From: Rugalucina vietnamica
Taxonomy: Eukaryota > Mollusca > Bivalvia > Lucinida > Lucinidae
Length of the DNA stretch: 64,000 nucleotides
Assembly (NCBI GenBank): GCA_964017185.1
Contig: OZ024873.1
Location: forward strand, 43,634,760 to 43,698,759
Direction of reading: 5' to 3'
Shown here: one piece after another, positions 34,371 to 47,597 of the stretch
Layout of the letters: each line of letters starts with the position of its first letter
Numbering within the stretch: position 1 is the first letter of the stretch
The notes under the pieces: generated by a model
The model's database searches: none
The model's input: the letters and a program-made list of their open reading frames with translations, nothing else
Told to the model about the DNA's origin: nothing
Program-made: the position numbers and the translations under genes

Positions 34371-37236
34371 ATATTACTGTAAACTAACTGTTATGCAGTT
34401 CATTTTTGTATGGATAATTGGCAGACGACATTTAATCTGATAATAATGGTTCCGGGCTATAAAATAAATGTTGCACATACAAAAAGGAGCATTCGGGAGC
34501 TTTTGTCAAAATCAAAGTACTAAAAGTACTAATGTTTTAGGCATCAACGTATGTTTGCGTTTCTTGTGTTACAAAAGTGTTTCCAATCACATATATCCAT
34601 CATGTTTAGAGATAGTTACAAATATAACAATCCAATCAGAAATACTATTTTTAATTTCAGTAAACTTGTTTCTGATCTTGAGATTGTAAAGATTCAAGAT
34701 ATGATTATCAACCAGCCGGACATATAGTTACTGGAAATTTAAAAATAATTTCGGATTCTAGAACTCGCAAAATTGTTTCTAGAGTCCGAAATATAGATTC
34801 CCATCCTACATTAATTTCGACAAATGTAACGAGGAGATTGCATCTGCATTAAATGATTTCGGTAATCGATGGTGTAAACGAGAGGGTGTTGAAGATAATG
34901 CTCTTAAAGAATGGAAAAGAAGTATCTTCACTATCGTGGATAAACGTATTAAGTTTTATTCACAAAATACTAATCTTTTACCTCCTAAACCCAAATCGTC
35001 ATTTAGGCATTTGAAGCAGGGTATCCAAGAATTTCATAGAAAGTATGTCTTGGTTCCGACAGACAAAGCCGCAAACAATGTTGTTGTCGTTTGTAGGCTT
35101 CACTACGTTAACACCTTAAAACAGGAGCTTGGTGGTACCAGGGCTTATCTGGAGACAGATACTGATGAAGTGTCTGTAGTTAATGCCCACTTAAACGATT
35201 TACCTGTTAAGTTTTCTGTTTGTGTCAATGAAGGCCAAGACAAACTTCCTACGATGTATTGGTTACCTAAGCTTCACAAAAGACCGTACAAAGCTAGATT
35301 TATTGCAAATTCTAGCTCTTGTACTACCTCTGAACTTTCTAAATTATTTACTTCCTGTCTTACTGCTATCAAATCTCATTTTATAAGAAGATACTGTGAG
35401 ACAGTGTATGAAACTTCAAATAAAAATTGGTTTTGGTCAATAAAAAAATTCTGGTGAGGTGCTCAGTAAATTGAGGTGTAGAGGGTTCCGTGCGACAAGC
35501 TTGTCAACATATGATTTTTCTACTCTGTATACAACATTACCACATAATCTAATAAAAGAAAAACTTCTGGATTTGATAGAGTGGACCTTTAAAAGAGCAT
35601 TAAAAAACTATGGTTCATTTTATTTGGCATGTAATGACAGAAAGGCTTTTTTTCACTTCCTCTGACCAAAGTCGGTATATACTTTGGTCGTGTCAGAATG
35701 TGTGCGACGCCTTATCCTATCTCCTTGATAATATTTATATTAGATTTGGGACCAAGTTATACAGACAAATTGTTGGAATTCCGATGGGAACAAATTGCGC
35801 ACTTCTCGTAGCTGATTTATTTTTATACTGCCACGAAAGAGATTTCATGGATTATCTTAACCATGATAATCAAGCTGATGTTATCGAGGCTTTCAATTCC
35901 ACATCTAGGTACCTCGATGACCTTTTGAAAATTGACAACCCTTATTTTGAAGGTATGGTCGATCAAATTTATCCACCTGAACTACAGTTGAACAAAGCCA
36001 ATATCTCAGATACCGAAGCACCCTTTTTAGATCTACATCTTTCTGTTGCAAATGGACTTGTTTCTTCTAAAATTTATGATAAGCGCGTTGACTTTGATTT
36101 TGATATAGTTAATTTTTCTTTTTTGGATGGTGACGTTCCTCGTCGTACTTCTTATGGTGTATATATTTCGCAACTTATTAGGTTTGCTAGAGTCTGCAAT
36201 CATGTTACAGACTTCAACGCTCGAAATAAATGTTTAACGGCCAAACTTCTCCAACAGGGCTATCGGTATCATAAACTTCGAAAAACCTTTTCTAAATTTT
36301 ATCGTAGACACTATGAATTGATTTCCAAATATAATGTTGGATTAAAGACGCTTTTAAGTGAGGGCCTTTTGGAACCTGAATTTTATGGTGACTTGGTTTA
36401 CAAATTTAAGAAACTTATAGGAATTAATGATTTTTCTTTTCAGTTCAGAAAAATCATAACACGTTACAGACGAATAGGTTGTTATAACTTGAATTTTATG
36501 CGACAGTCTGCATGCTTAGTTTTTAACCCAATCATGGTTGATAACTATGCTGCCTTCTTTAATTGCACGCCGTTGGGTCGGGCGTCAGACTCTATGATGG
36601 CCCCGACTTAAAGCTATTCATTTTAGTTGGTTGGGGCCGGAGCTTCTTGTCTGTTGCTTGGCCCACCGGGGTCCAACTGGTGTTTTTCTTTTGCTCCGGA
36701 ATTAGTAGGTTATTCGGCGCCCAGGCATCTCCATCGTCGGGAAGCTTACTCAATCTGTGATTCCTGGTTTTTGATTCATCAAGATGTTCATCATGATTTA
36801 TTTGTTTGTTCTTGATGATTCATTGACTAGTTAGAGATTCCCCACGAGGACCGAAGAACTAACTAAATGTTATGAACCACTGCAGAAGCTGAGGGTGAGG
36901 TTAGGTGCCTTTAAAACCGGTTTAAGCCCGCCAGTAACTTTGTGTTACGGATCGTTCCAAGGCGATACTTCTGTGGTGGTTCTTTTTGTTTTATGTCTTG
37001 GTGTTTAAAAAAATGTGCTGTTGGCGCCATATGTGTGTTTTCATAGTTTTAGTTAAGGTAACTGAATGACCACCTATTGGGAAAATAGCTGCTCATTCGG
37101 CTTACGATATGTTTCATGGTATAAGTACCTGATTGTTAGTTTGGTTTTTTCCCACCTCGGTTTTTGGAGTGGGAATCTTTTTCTGATTGCGCCTTTTCCT
37201 GATCTTTGCCTATTTGTACCTTTTTTTTAATGTATC
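34371..37236 (+). mobile_element. Penelope-like element, near full length
   Basis: The RT-coding part (about 34780-36611) is followed by ~620 bp of 3' sequence ending in GCCTATTTGTACC and a T run at 37216. The same 3' sequence, with different 5' breakpoints, occurs at 15012, 38861, 44583, 48016 and 51570, which defines the family and its 3' end. I could not fix the 5' end; 34371-34780 is AT-rich and probably leader or degenerate coding sequence. No GIY-YIG endonuclease motif was recognised, so this may be an endonuclease-lacking or N-terminally degenerate member. Confidence 0.8.
34780..36611 (+). pseudogene. Penelope-like reverse transcriptase
   Basis: Three overlapping frames reconstruct the order of RT motifs. 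First comes VLVPTDKAANNVVVVCRLHY and PTMYWLPKLHKRPYKARFIA (34936-35457). Next is STYDFSTLYTTLPH (motif A, ~35503). Then VGIPMGTNCALLVADLFLYC (motif B) and SRYLDDLLKI (motif C, catalytic DD, ~35905). The tail YKFKKLIG...NPIMVDNYAAFFNC ends at 36611. The PMGTN and YLDD blocks and the KLHK motif are characteristic of Penelope-like RT. Frame breaks coincide with runs of seven identical bases at 35442-35448 (A) and 35647-35653 (T). The ATG before 34936 is uncertain. Confidence 0.85.
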
Positions 37237-37918
37237 CAAGACAAAATAAATTTGTTTTTTTTTTTTTCTCATTTGTAATATGAGCTATGATCATTTTCAG
37301 TTCATATGTATATGCAAAGATACAATAAATACACAGAAAATATGTCAAAGTTGACATCACCTTATACTTAGCAGTGGATATACGACTTAAAATTAGTCAA
37401 AAAGCACCCTTTCAAAAGACACAGTGTCTGGTTCAAAATGGTAGAATGAACTGCGCAACACTTGATAAGAGTTCAGTTTGTAGCGCTGTGTTTATTTTTC
37501 TTAGTAATTGTGTATAGGATATGTAAAATAAACAGAGATGAAACCAGAAATCGATGCAACCAAGCATAAAACCAAGGTAATGAGTACATCAGAGAGGCAG
37601 ACAGAATAAAAAGAAGACATTATGAAGACAAATCACCACAGAAGAGCGATTCAATTTTTGAAATAGAGAAATATAGATAAAATTTCAACTATATTGTGCT
37701 CAACTGGCGAACACAAATTTTGCAAAGGTTTAGTCCACTCCATGTGTTTGGAAAAGGTGACGAACACACCGCTACAAGCAATACAAAAAGCTAAACATGT
37801 CTCTTATACAGTATGAAGAAACAAACTGTAGCCCAAGGGGACATGCAGGTCAAAAACATGCGACAAAACGAGAACAGATGAGGGTCTGTATGGCGTGGGA
37901 ATGTGTGTGGAATTTCAG
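37237..37918. other. No recognised feature
   Basis: AT-rich sequence with a T run just after the Penelope 3' end. No ORF or repeat family is recognised. Confidence 0.5.
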
Positions 37919-38045
37919 GATAACTGGTTAACTGGGGAAAACCAGGAGAACAGGTGAACTAGAGGAAACCAAGAAAAACAGGTAAAACTGGTAAGCTGGA
38001 GGAAACCAGGAAAACTGTTAAGCTGGGGTAAACAGGATAATTGGT
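37919..38045. repeat. Degenerate ~25-bp minisatellite
   Basis: About five irregular units of AACTGGTTAACTGGGGAAAACC type (GGAGAACAGGTGAACTAGAGG, GGTAAGCTGGAGGAAACC, TTAAGCTGGGGTAAAC). It is purine-rich on the plus strand. Confidence 0.7.
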
Positions 38046-38860
38046 AGATTGAAGACAAATGGGACAAATCTCCTTTGTTGATGCCGCTCGGATACAGTGC
38101 CGGTGTTAAGGCATATCCAGCAGCTCCCACGTTTTTTTTCTGGTCTTGTCCGTCCGCCCAAAAATTTGGTTCAAGCAACAAACAGAGGCATGGCTCATGA
38201 CCCATTAGATTTGGTAACATAAAGCTAAGGACAATAATTGTAATTTTGCAATTTTCAACAGTGTAGTCAATACAAAGACTAGTATTATCAAAATTGGGAC
38301 CAAATACTCTATATTAAAGGTTGGTTATAAAATGAATCTAAACCGATAACAATTTTCTGATTTTTCAGAATACCCTCGCTGATCTCAAAGGACCAAAATG
38401 AAGATATCTAATCTGGACTATGAATGATGTACAGGGAGACTTTTTCTGCTGTGCCGGGGTTTAGGCCTGTATGATAAGAGACTTGGTCGGCCCATTTGCC
38501 TAATCCTTCCTATGGCTTGGTCGATGCTTCTGATAACTTCGTTTGCTGAATTGGTCAGAGAGATATTTCCCTCTCATCTCAAAAGCCTCGTCGTCTGAGC
38601 AGATACGTCTGATGCGTAACGCAAGACTGTAAGTGATGTTCTTGCTGCAGTGACAGCTTTATGACAAGAGGTACTTGTTTGAATATGTGTGCTTAATGTA
38701 GAAGTCCACGACTGTCTCCTTCTAGGTGAGACGTGGCGTCTTAAAAGCACGTTTGTCGTTGGATACCTGCAGTAAACTTGATTGTTGGGTGGAAGTTGTT
38801 TGCATCCGTAAGGAATTCTTCCAGTGTCTCTCTGTTATGTATCCATGTATTCATGTCTAT
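38046..38860. other. No recognised feature
   Basis: Mixed sequence without ORFs over ~70 codons or recognisable repeats. Confidence 0.45.
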
Positions 38861-39205
38861 GTGAGGTTAGGCGCCTGTAAAACCTGTTTAAGCCCCCCCC
38901 ACCAGTAATTTTATATAACTGATTGTTCCAATGCGATACTTCTGTTGTGGTCCTAATTGTTTTGTGTTTTGGAGTCAAATTTTTGTGCTGTTTGAGCCTT
39001 ATGTACGTTTTCATATTTTTAGTTCAGTTCGGGTAACTGAGTGGCCGCCTATTGGGGAATAGCTGCTCACTCTGCTTACGATATGTTTTCTTGGTATAAG
39101 TACCTAATTGTCAGTTTTAGTTTTTCCCACCTCTCGGTTTATGGAGTGGGAATTTCTTTCTGATTGTGCCAATTCCTGATTATTGCCTACGTGTACCTTT
39201 TTGTC
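38861..39205 (+). mobile_element. Penelope-like 3' fragment
   Basis: It starts within GTGAGGTTAGGCGCCTGTAA and runs to GTGTACCTTTTT, co-linear with 36890-37230. Only the terminal ~345 bp of the element was inserted. The internal run CCCCCCCC (at ~38893) is a local expansion. Confidence 0.85.
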
Positions 39206-39234
39206 ATCTATGAACCCGAGTCACAAAAATGGCT

Positions 39235-40130
39235 TCAAGCTAACCGACTGCAGGAGCTATTTCTATAGCCTACCCATGAAAATGTTGGCTTATGATGGTG
39301 CCATTTTCGTTCCCATGTCCGGCTCTTGAATTTACAGGTAGTATTTACTATTAAACTCAAAGTAGCTGCATTTAGGACCAAGTTGAGAAGTTTTATTTGA
39401 ATGTGCATGGGCGGATCTTTAACTTTCCGCTTTTCCCAAACCTCTTCACACGCTTGTATACAAACTTGATGTGGTATATTTGATGAAAGGTGTGTGACAT
39501 TCTTCGACACAATCAGTGTTTCGGGAGGAAGTGGGTCCATTGGATCTTGCTTTTTTCAGGAAATATGTTGTATCCTGCAAGTAGGATGGTAAGTTCTGCA
39601 CATGTGGTTGAAGATGAAAGTCGGAAAATTCTGATATCTTCTCTGTAGGGTTTCCATTGGCAGACACTATGGGACGGCCAGGGTTTTCAGCTTTGTAGAT
39701 CTTGGGTAGGAGATAAAAAAAAAAGTCCTGCTTCTGGTTCTGGCATTTTTTCACTAATGTAGTTACCCGCTCTCAGTTCACAAATTGCAGCAGGAACTTT
39801 CAGTGAAAATTCCATTGTGGGGGTCATGATCAAGAACCTCATAAAAGGAGGAATCATTCAGCTACCTTTCGGCTTCTGAGACATAATGATCCGTGTCCAT
39901 GACAACCACAGATGACCCTTTGTCTGCAGACTGTATTATTACATTGTCTCAATTTTGGAGATTGTACAGGGCACTGCGTTCGCAAGGTTTGAGGTAGTCA
40001 TGTTTGGGTCTAGGAGGTTTATGTTTGTTAATGTCAGACTACAAACTCTTTATGAAAGTCTCCGCTTTCTCATTAATACGTTCGCTGCTCTTAAAGGATC
40101 TCGATTCTTTTTTATTATTATTATCTAGGT
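39235..40130 (-). pseudogene. Second, decayed Penelope-family RT fragment
   Basis: On the minus strand, across frames, there is ADKGSSVVVMDTDHYVSEAE (~39900). Next comes [20 protein letters not shown] and [11 protein letters not shown] (39754-39640), with [20 protein letters not shown]. Then [20 protein letters not shown] and [15 protein letters not shown] (39540-39400). These are signature blocks of Penelope/Poseidon-type RT (usually [16 protein letters not shown] and VS.DVTSLYTNIP). The catalytic DD region is not reached. It differs clearly from the element at 34371, so at least two Penelope lineages are present. Confidence 0.75.
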
Positions 40131-42860
40131 CACGACCTTGCCTCGGAGGTTGCCAGTCGCTCCTCTAGACAAATTCAGGGCATTTCTCTGGTGCGCGGGA
40201 AACAGATAAACCATTGAAGTGGGATTTTAGAGTTCTCAATCAGTTCGCCCCTGTCATAGCGTTTGAGGCGGGGGCAGAAGCCTTGAATAACTGAAGCTGG
40301 ACTTAAGTTACGGTGACAGCTTAACAACATCGTAATTTTGCGGTCAACTCAAGCCCACTTTAGCGTTGTCTTATCATGTCATTTCAAAAAGTTACGATAA
40401 CAGTAACTTAGAGTGACTGGAATAGCAAGGGCGTAAATGTTCATGCGGTCATCTTAAGACCATCGTAAATATGAAGTAAGTAGGGGAATTTACGATGCCT
40501 TCGAGTTACGAACCCCTACATACCTGCATGTTCGTGTGTCGATAAAATGTGCTTAAACCCCTATAACATCAAGTGATACTGCGCATAAAGTGATGTTTAC
40601 ATTTCGGCCATTGCATGACAAAATCGAAGGTTTCGCATTTGCTCCAGGCAAAGATTCAGAACAGCATAGGCATTTACCAGTTCGGTTTATTTCATAGATA
40701 GCCAAATTTTCTCCATGTGTAAACGCTCGTTTCAGGTTGAACATACGCCAACATTGATTTGTTTCATTGCTTGACTCCTAGCCAAAATATTGGTTTTGCC
40801 ATGCAATTACTCACAGTTTAAAGTAACGTTTGTGCAGTAGACTAAGTGGACTGACACAAATGCATAAATATTTAAGTGTTGGACATAATTATGTAATACG
40901 TATCACTTGAAAGTATTATTATTTGAAAGTAATATGTTGCTTTTACCCAACCTTTTTTCTTTCACAATTGCAGTACTTTTTGTACTTTGATTATAATTTT
41001 GACAAATTTGTTGCCATATGGCAAGAATATAATCATTTAAAATATTATTTGCTCACTACCAAAAATCCGGATTTATTTTGAACATAACATCAATAATAGG
41101 GTACATTAGTACGACCTTTTACTTTTTGCACCCCGTGACCTTTGACCTCTTTACTGACCTACAAAACGGATTGTGAATCTGCAGACAAGCCTAGCGCTGT
41201 TCCCCAGATATTGGGCAAGCACAATATCAGTGTCTGCATCCATGTACAAGCCGGCCTCCCTGGTCTCAAAATTTGAGATTGGATCACTAGTCTATAATGC
41301 CGGGTCACATAAGAGGGCACTATTCGAAAAGGTCGTATAGGCGCGTATAGGTACGTATAGTATAGTATAGTGGGAATCGTACATGTTCGATTTTGTAGTG
41401 TATAGTGGTTTTGCTGGTCTGAATTTTTAATTTACGCAAGTTATAGAGTGTTTTGCTAGAAAACTAAGTTAAAATAATTTTTACACAATAAAGTCATATA
41501 TTTGAATCCTCATGGATATGTAAAACAACGTCAACAACGTCCCGGGAAATCATAAACATGTCTAATAGCTCGCAAACGGTCGGTTGAAATTTAAAGATAG
41601 TTTCATGCTTTTAAACTACATTTGTACGGAGCAATCAGTAAAAAATATTAGTTTAATTGCTTACAAATTGTAAAAGTTATGGGCATTCACATGATGGTGT
41701 ATCGGCGTAACCGGAGCACGTTGAAAATCATTTGCTACGTTTTTGTGGATGAGGTGGTTGAATGTTTTGTATGCAGTCTCTTTACTTAGAGCCGTAATGA
41801 GATGAATGTTGCCATCTAAGCATTGATTAAGTCTTCTTAGTTAAAATGATAGTCAATTGTTTTGAGATAGAAATGATAAAAAGAAAAAAACATGACATGA
41901 TCAATTTCATTTGATATGAGGGACAACTATTTTTTAGACTGAAATAGAACAAAAAGAGGTCGCGTGTTTAAAACGACAACAAGAATCAAGCATTTAGAAT
42001 ATTTAAAGACAAATGCACACAAAATCATCACTAAATCATTAATGGCACATTAGAAGGTTGATCTTATAAATTAATTTTGTTAAATGTATTTAATGGGAAA
42101 AAATGTTGGGGATGGTCTAATTTTGCGCCGTAAAACTTACATTACGTCACTATTTTCCAGTTGAATAATTTCCGTATCTTTAAAAAATATATAAAAACTA
42201 CGCTGATGGTGGAAATCATTTCAAACTTCCAAAAAATTATCTTACATAGTCACTCGTGCAACTGATAGTTAGCGTTGTGTAATATCATCTCAACTCGCAG
42301 TTACAGGAACTTTTGAATTTGATCTTTATGAATTTCCAAACAGAGTTTTTGACGTGCGCGTTAGACACCTACCACTCTTGGCATAAATGCATATAAATGT
42401 GTTGTGTGAGAAACGAATTCATCCATATTTGTACGAAATGTTTATTAGATGTATGCAAACAGTTCATATAAATTTCATGCAATTCTGCATACACATTCTT
42501 GTTTTAACACAAATGTCTACGTATTTCTGGGACAGGCCCCGTATAATTCAAGTAACTTTTGTCTGTTTGTTTGCTTGTTTGTCCCCATACTCCTCCCAGG
42601 TGTTTAGGTGCCTATCTTCACCAAACTTGGTGGGACCCGGGTGCGTCATTGGAGGATACACTTTTGAAAGGACAATGCCATCTAAGTCACAAAATACCGA
42701 ACTCGCAACTTTTTTCATACTCGCGAAAAGAGCGCATTGAAAGCACGTGTTACTTCTATGTGAACCGTTGTGCCCATATAGCGAATAGCGTATACCGTAT
42801 ACCGTGTATTTCTATGTGAACGCAGCCTTAAACATCACGGGACTAACTGCTGCGCCTACG
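40131..42860. other. No gene recognised; scattered short repeats
   Basis: This is 2.7 kb of AT-rich sequence. I noted a small GTATAGTATAGTATAG array (~41350) and a stretch 'caccaaacttggtgggaccc' (~42619) of a kind common in dispersed repeats. No coding signal or TIR element was found. Confidence 0.5.
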
Positions 42861-42861
42861 G

Positions 42862-44072
42862 GAAATATGCAACATCTTATTGGTTATCAAGAGACAACCA
42901 ACGTGACTGTTAACAACCAACACGGATGAAATTAATATGCAACATCTAATCGGTTATCAAGAGACAACCAAAGTCACGGATAACACGGATGAAATTAATA
43001 TGCAACATCGAAATAGTCATCAAGAGACAACCAACGTGACTGATAACAACTTACACGGATGAAAGTAATACGCAACATCGAAATAGTTATCAAGAGACAA
43101 CAAAAGTGACTGATAACAGCTAACACAGATAAAATCAATATGCAACATCTACATGGTAATCAAGAGACAACCGACGTGATTGATAGCAACTAACAAGGAT
43201 AAAATCAATATTCAATTTAGAAATGGTTATTCTGAATCAACCAACTTGACTGAAAAGACAACCAACATGACTGATAACAACTAACACGGAAAAAATTAAT
43301 ATGCAACATCTAATTGGTTATCAAGAGACAACCAACGTGACTGATAATAACTAACACGGATGAAAGTAATATGCAACATCGAAATAGTTATCAAGAGACA
43401 ATCAAGGTGACTGATAACAGCTAACACGGATTAAATTATTATGCAATTTAGAAATGGTTATTCAGATACAACCAACTTGACTGAAAACAACTAACACGGA
43501 TAAATTAATATGAATATCTAAATAGTTATCAAGAGACAACCAATGTGACTGATAACAACTTACACGGATTAAATTGATATGCAACATCTAATTGTGTACC
43601 AAGAGATAACCATCATGACTGATAACAACTAACACGGAAGAAATTAATATGCAACATCTAATTGGTTATCAAGAGACAACCAACGTGACTGATAAGAACA
43701 AACTCTGAAGAAATTAATATGCAACCACTAAATGGTTATCAAGAGACAACCAACGTGACTGAAAACAACTAACACGGATGAATTTAATATGCAACATCTA
43801 AATGGTTATCAAGAGACAACCAATGTGACTGATGATGACTAACATGGATGAAATACATATGCAACATCTAGAGACAACCAACATGACTGAAAACAACTAA
43901 CACGGATGAAACTAATATGCAACATCTAAATGATTATCACGAGACCACCAACGTGACTGATAACATCTAACATGGATGAGATTAATATGCAACATCTAAA
44001 TGGTTATCAAGAGACAACCAAGGTGACTAATAACAACTAACACGGATGAAATTAATAGGCAATATCTAATAT
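42862..44072 (+). repeat. ~71-bp satellite array
   Basis: About 17 tandem units. The consensus blocks are ATGCAACATCTAAATGGTTA, TCAAGAGACAACCAACGTGA, CTGATAACAACTAACACGG and ATGAAATTAAT. Unit length varies from ~60 to 72 bp and units differ by 5-20%. No spacer-repeat alternation exists, so this is an ordinary satellite and not a CRISPR-like array. Confidence 0.92.
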
Positions 44073-44085
44073 TAGATCTACCTCG

Positions 44086-44420
44086 CGACTATCTGGCGAG
44101 AAAAAAAAACTAAGCGACATTCGTACGAATGTCGTGCGACACTCGCACGAACGTGCGACTGTCGTACGAATTAAAATGAAAATAAGCTACATTCGCGGGA
44201 AAGTCGTGGGACATTCTGACGAATGTCGCGCGACTTTCGTGCGACAGTCGCGCAACTATCGCGAGATATATTTTCAAAATTAGGCCGAAATTCGCGAATT
44301 TGTTGCATAAATATCTATTCAATGAGACTGCGACGTGAAAGTTGTGTTTATATCGTTAATCTTTGTCGCGAAATAGTCGCGAACTATTCGCGAACAAGTC
44401 TCCAGTTGTCGCATTCCAGT
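44086..44420. repeat. Self-complementary TCG/CGA-rich region
   Basis: Many overlapping dyads: CGACATTCGTACGAATGTCG is a perfect 20-bp palindrome (~44117), with GTCGTGCGAC, GTCGCGCGAC and CGCGACTA/TAGTCGCG. It is unlike the AT-rich surroundings. It could be a foldback element, but matching ends were not defined. Confidence 0.65.
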
Positions 44421-44582
44421 GAGATAGGGGCTTATGGGACATTCTATTAGGTAGGTGAGAAAGTAATGAATTTTAGCTTCATATCCAAAACTGGGAACGC
44501 CTTTCCTTTTAAAAGGAAATTTTATTTTAGAAGGAGTGTAAACGCTCAATGGCAAAATAAACTATGCGCACATATTCATTCG

Positions 44583-45034
44583 GTTGATAACTATGCTTCC
44601 TTCTTTAATTGTACGCCGGCGGGACGATGGCCCCGACTTAAGGCTATTAATTTTATTTGGTTGGAACCGGAGCGTCTTGTCGGTTGCTTGGCCTACCGGA
44701 GTTCAAATGGTGTTTTCTATTGTTCCAGAGTTTCAGTTTAAACAACGTTTAAAGTTGTTAAACAACGTTTAAAGTTGCTTGGCGCCCATGGTTCTAATTG
44801 TTTTATGTTTTGGTATTGATTGGTGCTCGCCTTATGTTCGCTTTCATATATTTAATTAAGTTTGGGTAACTGAGTGACCGCCTAGTGGGAAATAGCTGCT
44901 CACTCGGCTTACGATATGTCCCCGTAGTATAAGTACCTTATTGTCAATTTAGTTTTTCCCACCTCGGTTTTGGAGCGGAAATTTCTGTCTGACTGCGCCA
45001 TTTCCTGATCATTGCCTCTTTTTACCTTTTTTAA
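44583..45034 (+). mobile_element. Penelope-like 3' fragment
   Basis: It starts GTTGATAACTATGCTTCC (the VDNYA codons before the RT stop) and continues through the 3' sequence to TTTTTACCTTTTTT. It has an internal deletion of ~150 bp relative to 36700-36880 and a duplicated AACAACGTTTAAAGTTG. It mirrors the minus-strand copy at 51570-52389 across the inverted duplication. Confidence 0.85.
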
Positions 45035-45154
45035 AAAGTTCATGTTGATTGTGTTGAAAGCGTTTTCAAAACCCAATATAAAAGACGTAAACTAATACTC
45101 TTTATTTCTTAGCTCCTTCTTTTTCTTCTTTTTTTTCTGTGTGTTTCTTTTAGC

Positions 45155-47550
45155 GCAGAAGCCAGCAGGGCAAAAATTAATTTTCGTTCCACCCCCTCCA
45201 CATAAAAGGTTTGATAGTTTTATATTGGAGACCATTAAATGGGCAAACTTTTAGGCCTGGGTGCCAAGTCCGGATGTGGATTCTTCATATCAAAATCCAA
45301 GATGGCGTCCAAAATGGCCACCAAAAAGATGAATTTTCTAATTTCTTACATATAGGAGTTAAAGATCCACACAAATTTACACATTTTTATGTTGTTTTAC
45401 TCAGCAGTAACTTACAAACCATAATAGGGCTTTAAAATCCTGATAGCAATAGATTTCTTCTCAGGGAGCCCAAAAGTATCACAACAAATGGTACATTTTA
45501 AACAGATTTTCTACATGGCCTATTGGTCAAACCAAAAATATTTTGTTGCACACACACTACAGAAGAGGTTTTTAATGATTAAAATTAAATTTAGTATATA
45601 AGAATTTATTTCAACCTGGGTGTCAGCTAGGATTATGGTATCAAGTTGGAAATATTTTCATCTTAATAATGTAAGGGTACATCATAAGATTCTCGCAAAT
45701 CAAGGGGGTAGGGGTAGGTTTAGCTTCACAAATTTTGTTCCATCCACCACTTAAAATGTTTGATGGTTTTATATTATGGCTCATAGAATGGGCAATCTTT
45801 TAGGTTTAGGTACCAAGTCTGTATGTGGATTCTTCACACGGAAATCTAAGATGACATCCAAAATGGCCGCCAAAATGTCAATTTTTGTGATAATTCAAAT
45901 AAAACAGTTAAAATAAGATAAAAATGCAGATTTTATTATGTTGGCTTACTCTGAAGTAACTGGACAAGCATAATGAGGCTTTAAATCATGCTTGCAATAG
46001 ATTTCTCCTAAGTGAGCCCAAATTTGAAACAAAAAATTGGCATAATTTATACAGATTTGCTACCTGGCCCATTGCTCAAACAAAAATATCTTGTTGCACA
46101 CACACACACTACAGAAAAGTTTTTTTTATCGTTAGAATTTAACTTTGTATATATAAAATTGTTCAACTTGGGTGTCAGCTAGGAGTGTGGTATCAATTTG
46201 GGAAATATTCTCGTCTTCATAACTTAGGGGTACATGATAATGTTATCGCAAATCAAGGGGGTAGGGGTAGGTTTAGCTTCACACGTTTCATTCCGTCTAC
46301 CACTAGAAAGGTTTGATGGTTTTACAATGAGGTTCATAGAATGGGCAATCTTTTAGGCCTAGGTGCCAAGTCTGTATGTGGATTCTTCACACATAAATCC
46401 AAGATGACATCCAAAATGGTCGCCAAACCGTCAATTTTCTGATAATTCACCTAAAACAGTTAAATTAAGATAAAATGCAGATTTTAATATGTAAATACTC
46501 AAGACGTAAATGGAAAAACATAATAAGGTTAAAAATCTTGCTTGCAATAGATTTCATTTGAGTTTGTTCTTCTGATGGTTTTATGTTGAGCTTCATAGAA
46601 TGGGCAATCTTTAGGCCTAGGTGCCAACTCTGTATGTGGATTCTTCACACGGAATTCAAATATGACACCCAAATTGGCCACCAAAACTTCAATTTTCTGA
46701 TAATTCACCTAAAAAAGTTAAAATTAAGATAAAAATAATGTGTTGGTTTACTCAGAAGTAACTGGAAAAAAGCATCACAAGACTTTAAATTATGCATGCA
46801 ATATATTTCAACTGAGTGAGCCCAAAATTGTCACCAAAAATTGCATATTTTATACAGATTTTTGCTGCCGAACCCAATGGTCAAACAGAACATTTGTTAT
46901 AAGATTTTTGCAAAACAAGGGATTAGGTATAATTTTGTGTCACAAATTTTTGTTCCAGCCTCCAGATTATATGTTGAAGGGTCATACAATTAGGGCATTT
47001 TGAGGCCAGGGTCTAACGGCTGTATTCTCAACCTACACTCGAGGCATACTCCACTCAAACTCATTCAGATAATCTGATCAGTCACTCGTGTAAGCGCATA
47101 ACTATTCGATTTGGTATGCACATGTCACACTCACACTCGAACTCAACTCAAAAAATTTTGAGTAAGCGTTGAGTGAAGCGACACCTCACTCGAGCGCTAC
47201 TCGAAAATTTTTGGACCCTTATTTCTTCACATTTTCTTCGAAAGAGCTCCCAAATAGCAGATTATATACATCACCTGGACCAAGCTTTATGCTCGGGACA
47301 AATTTTTTCTTGAGAGGGGTCGCGAATTCTAGAACAGATTTCGATTTTCCCAAGGCATGTCATTTGTTACTATTTTGAACATGAAAAGCAATGATCCGTA
47401 CTTTAGGTGAGTGGTCAAAATTGTACATCCAGATGCAGACACATTTGTGCCTTAACGCTAGATGTCGCTATCACAGACTCACCCCCTCCACCCCAACGAA
47501 CACCCATCTACTCACGCACCCACCGACCCACCCACACACCCCACACAAAC

Positions 47551-47597
<47 letters not shown>

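Noticed and set aside
36612-37236. Hammerhead ribozyme in the 3' part of the main Penelope-like family
   Set aside because: CTGAGGGTGAGG and CTGAATGACC looked promising, but no CUGANGA with a matching GAAA and stems was found.
42862-44072. CRISPR-like array
   Set aside because: Whole units repeat with no unique spacers, units diverge gradually, and the genome is animal.
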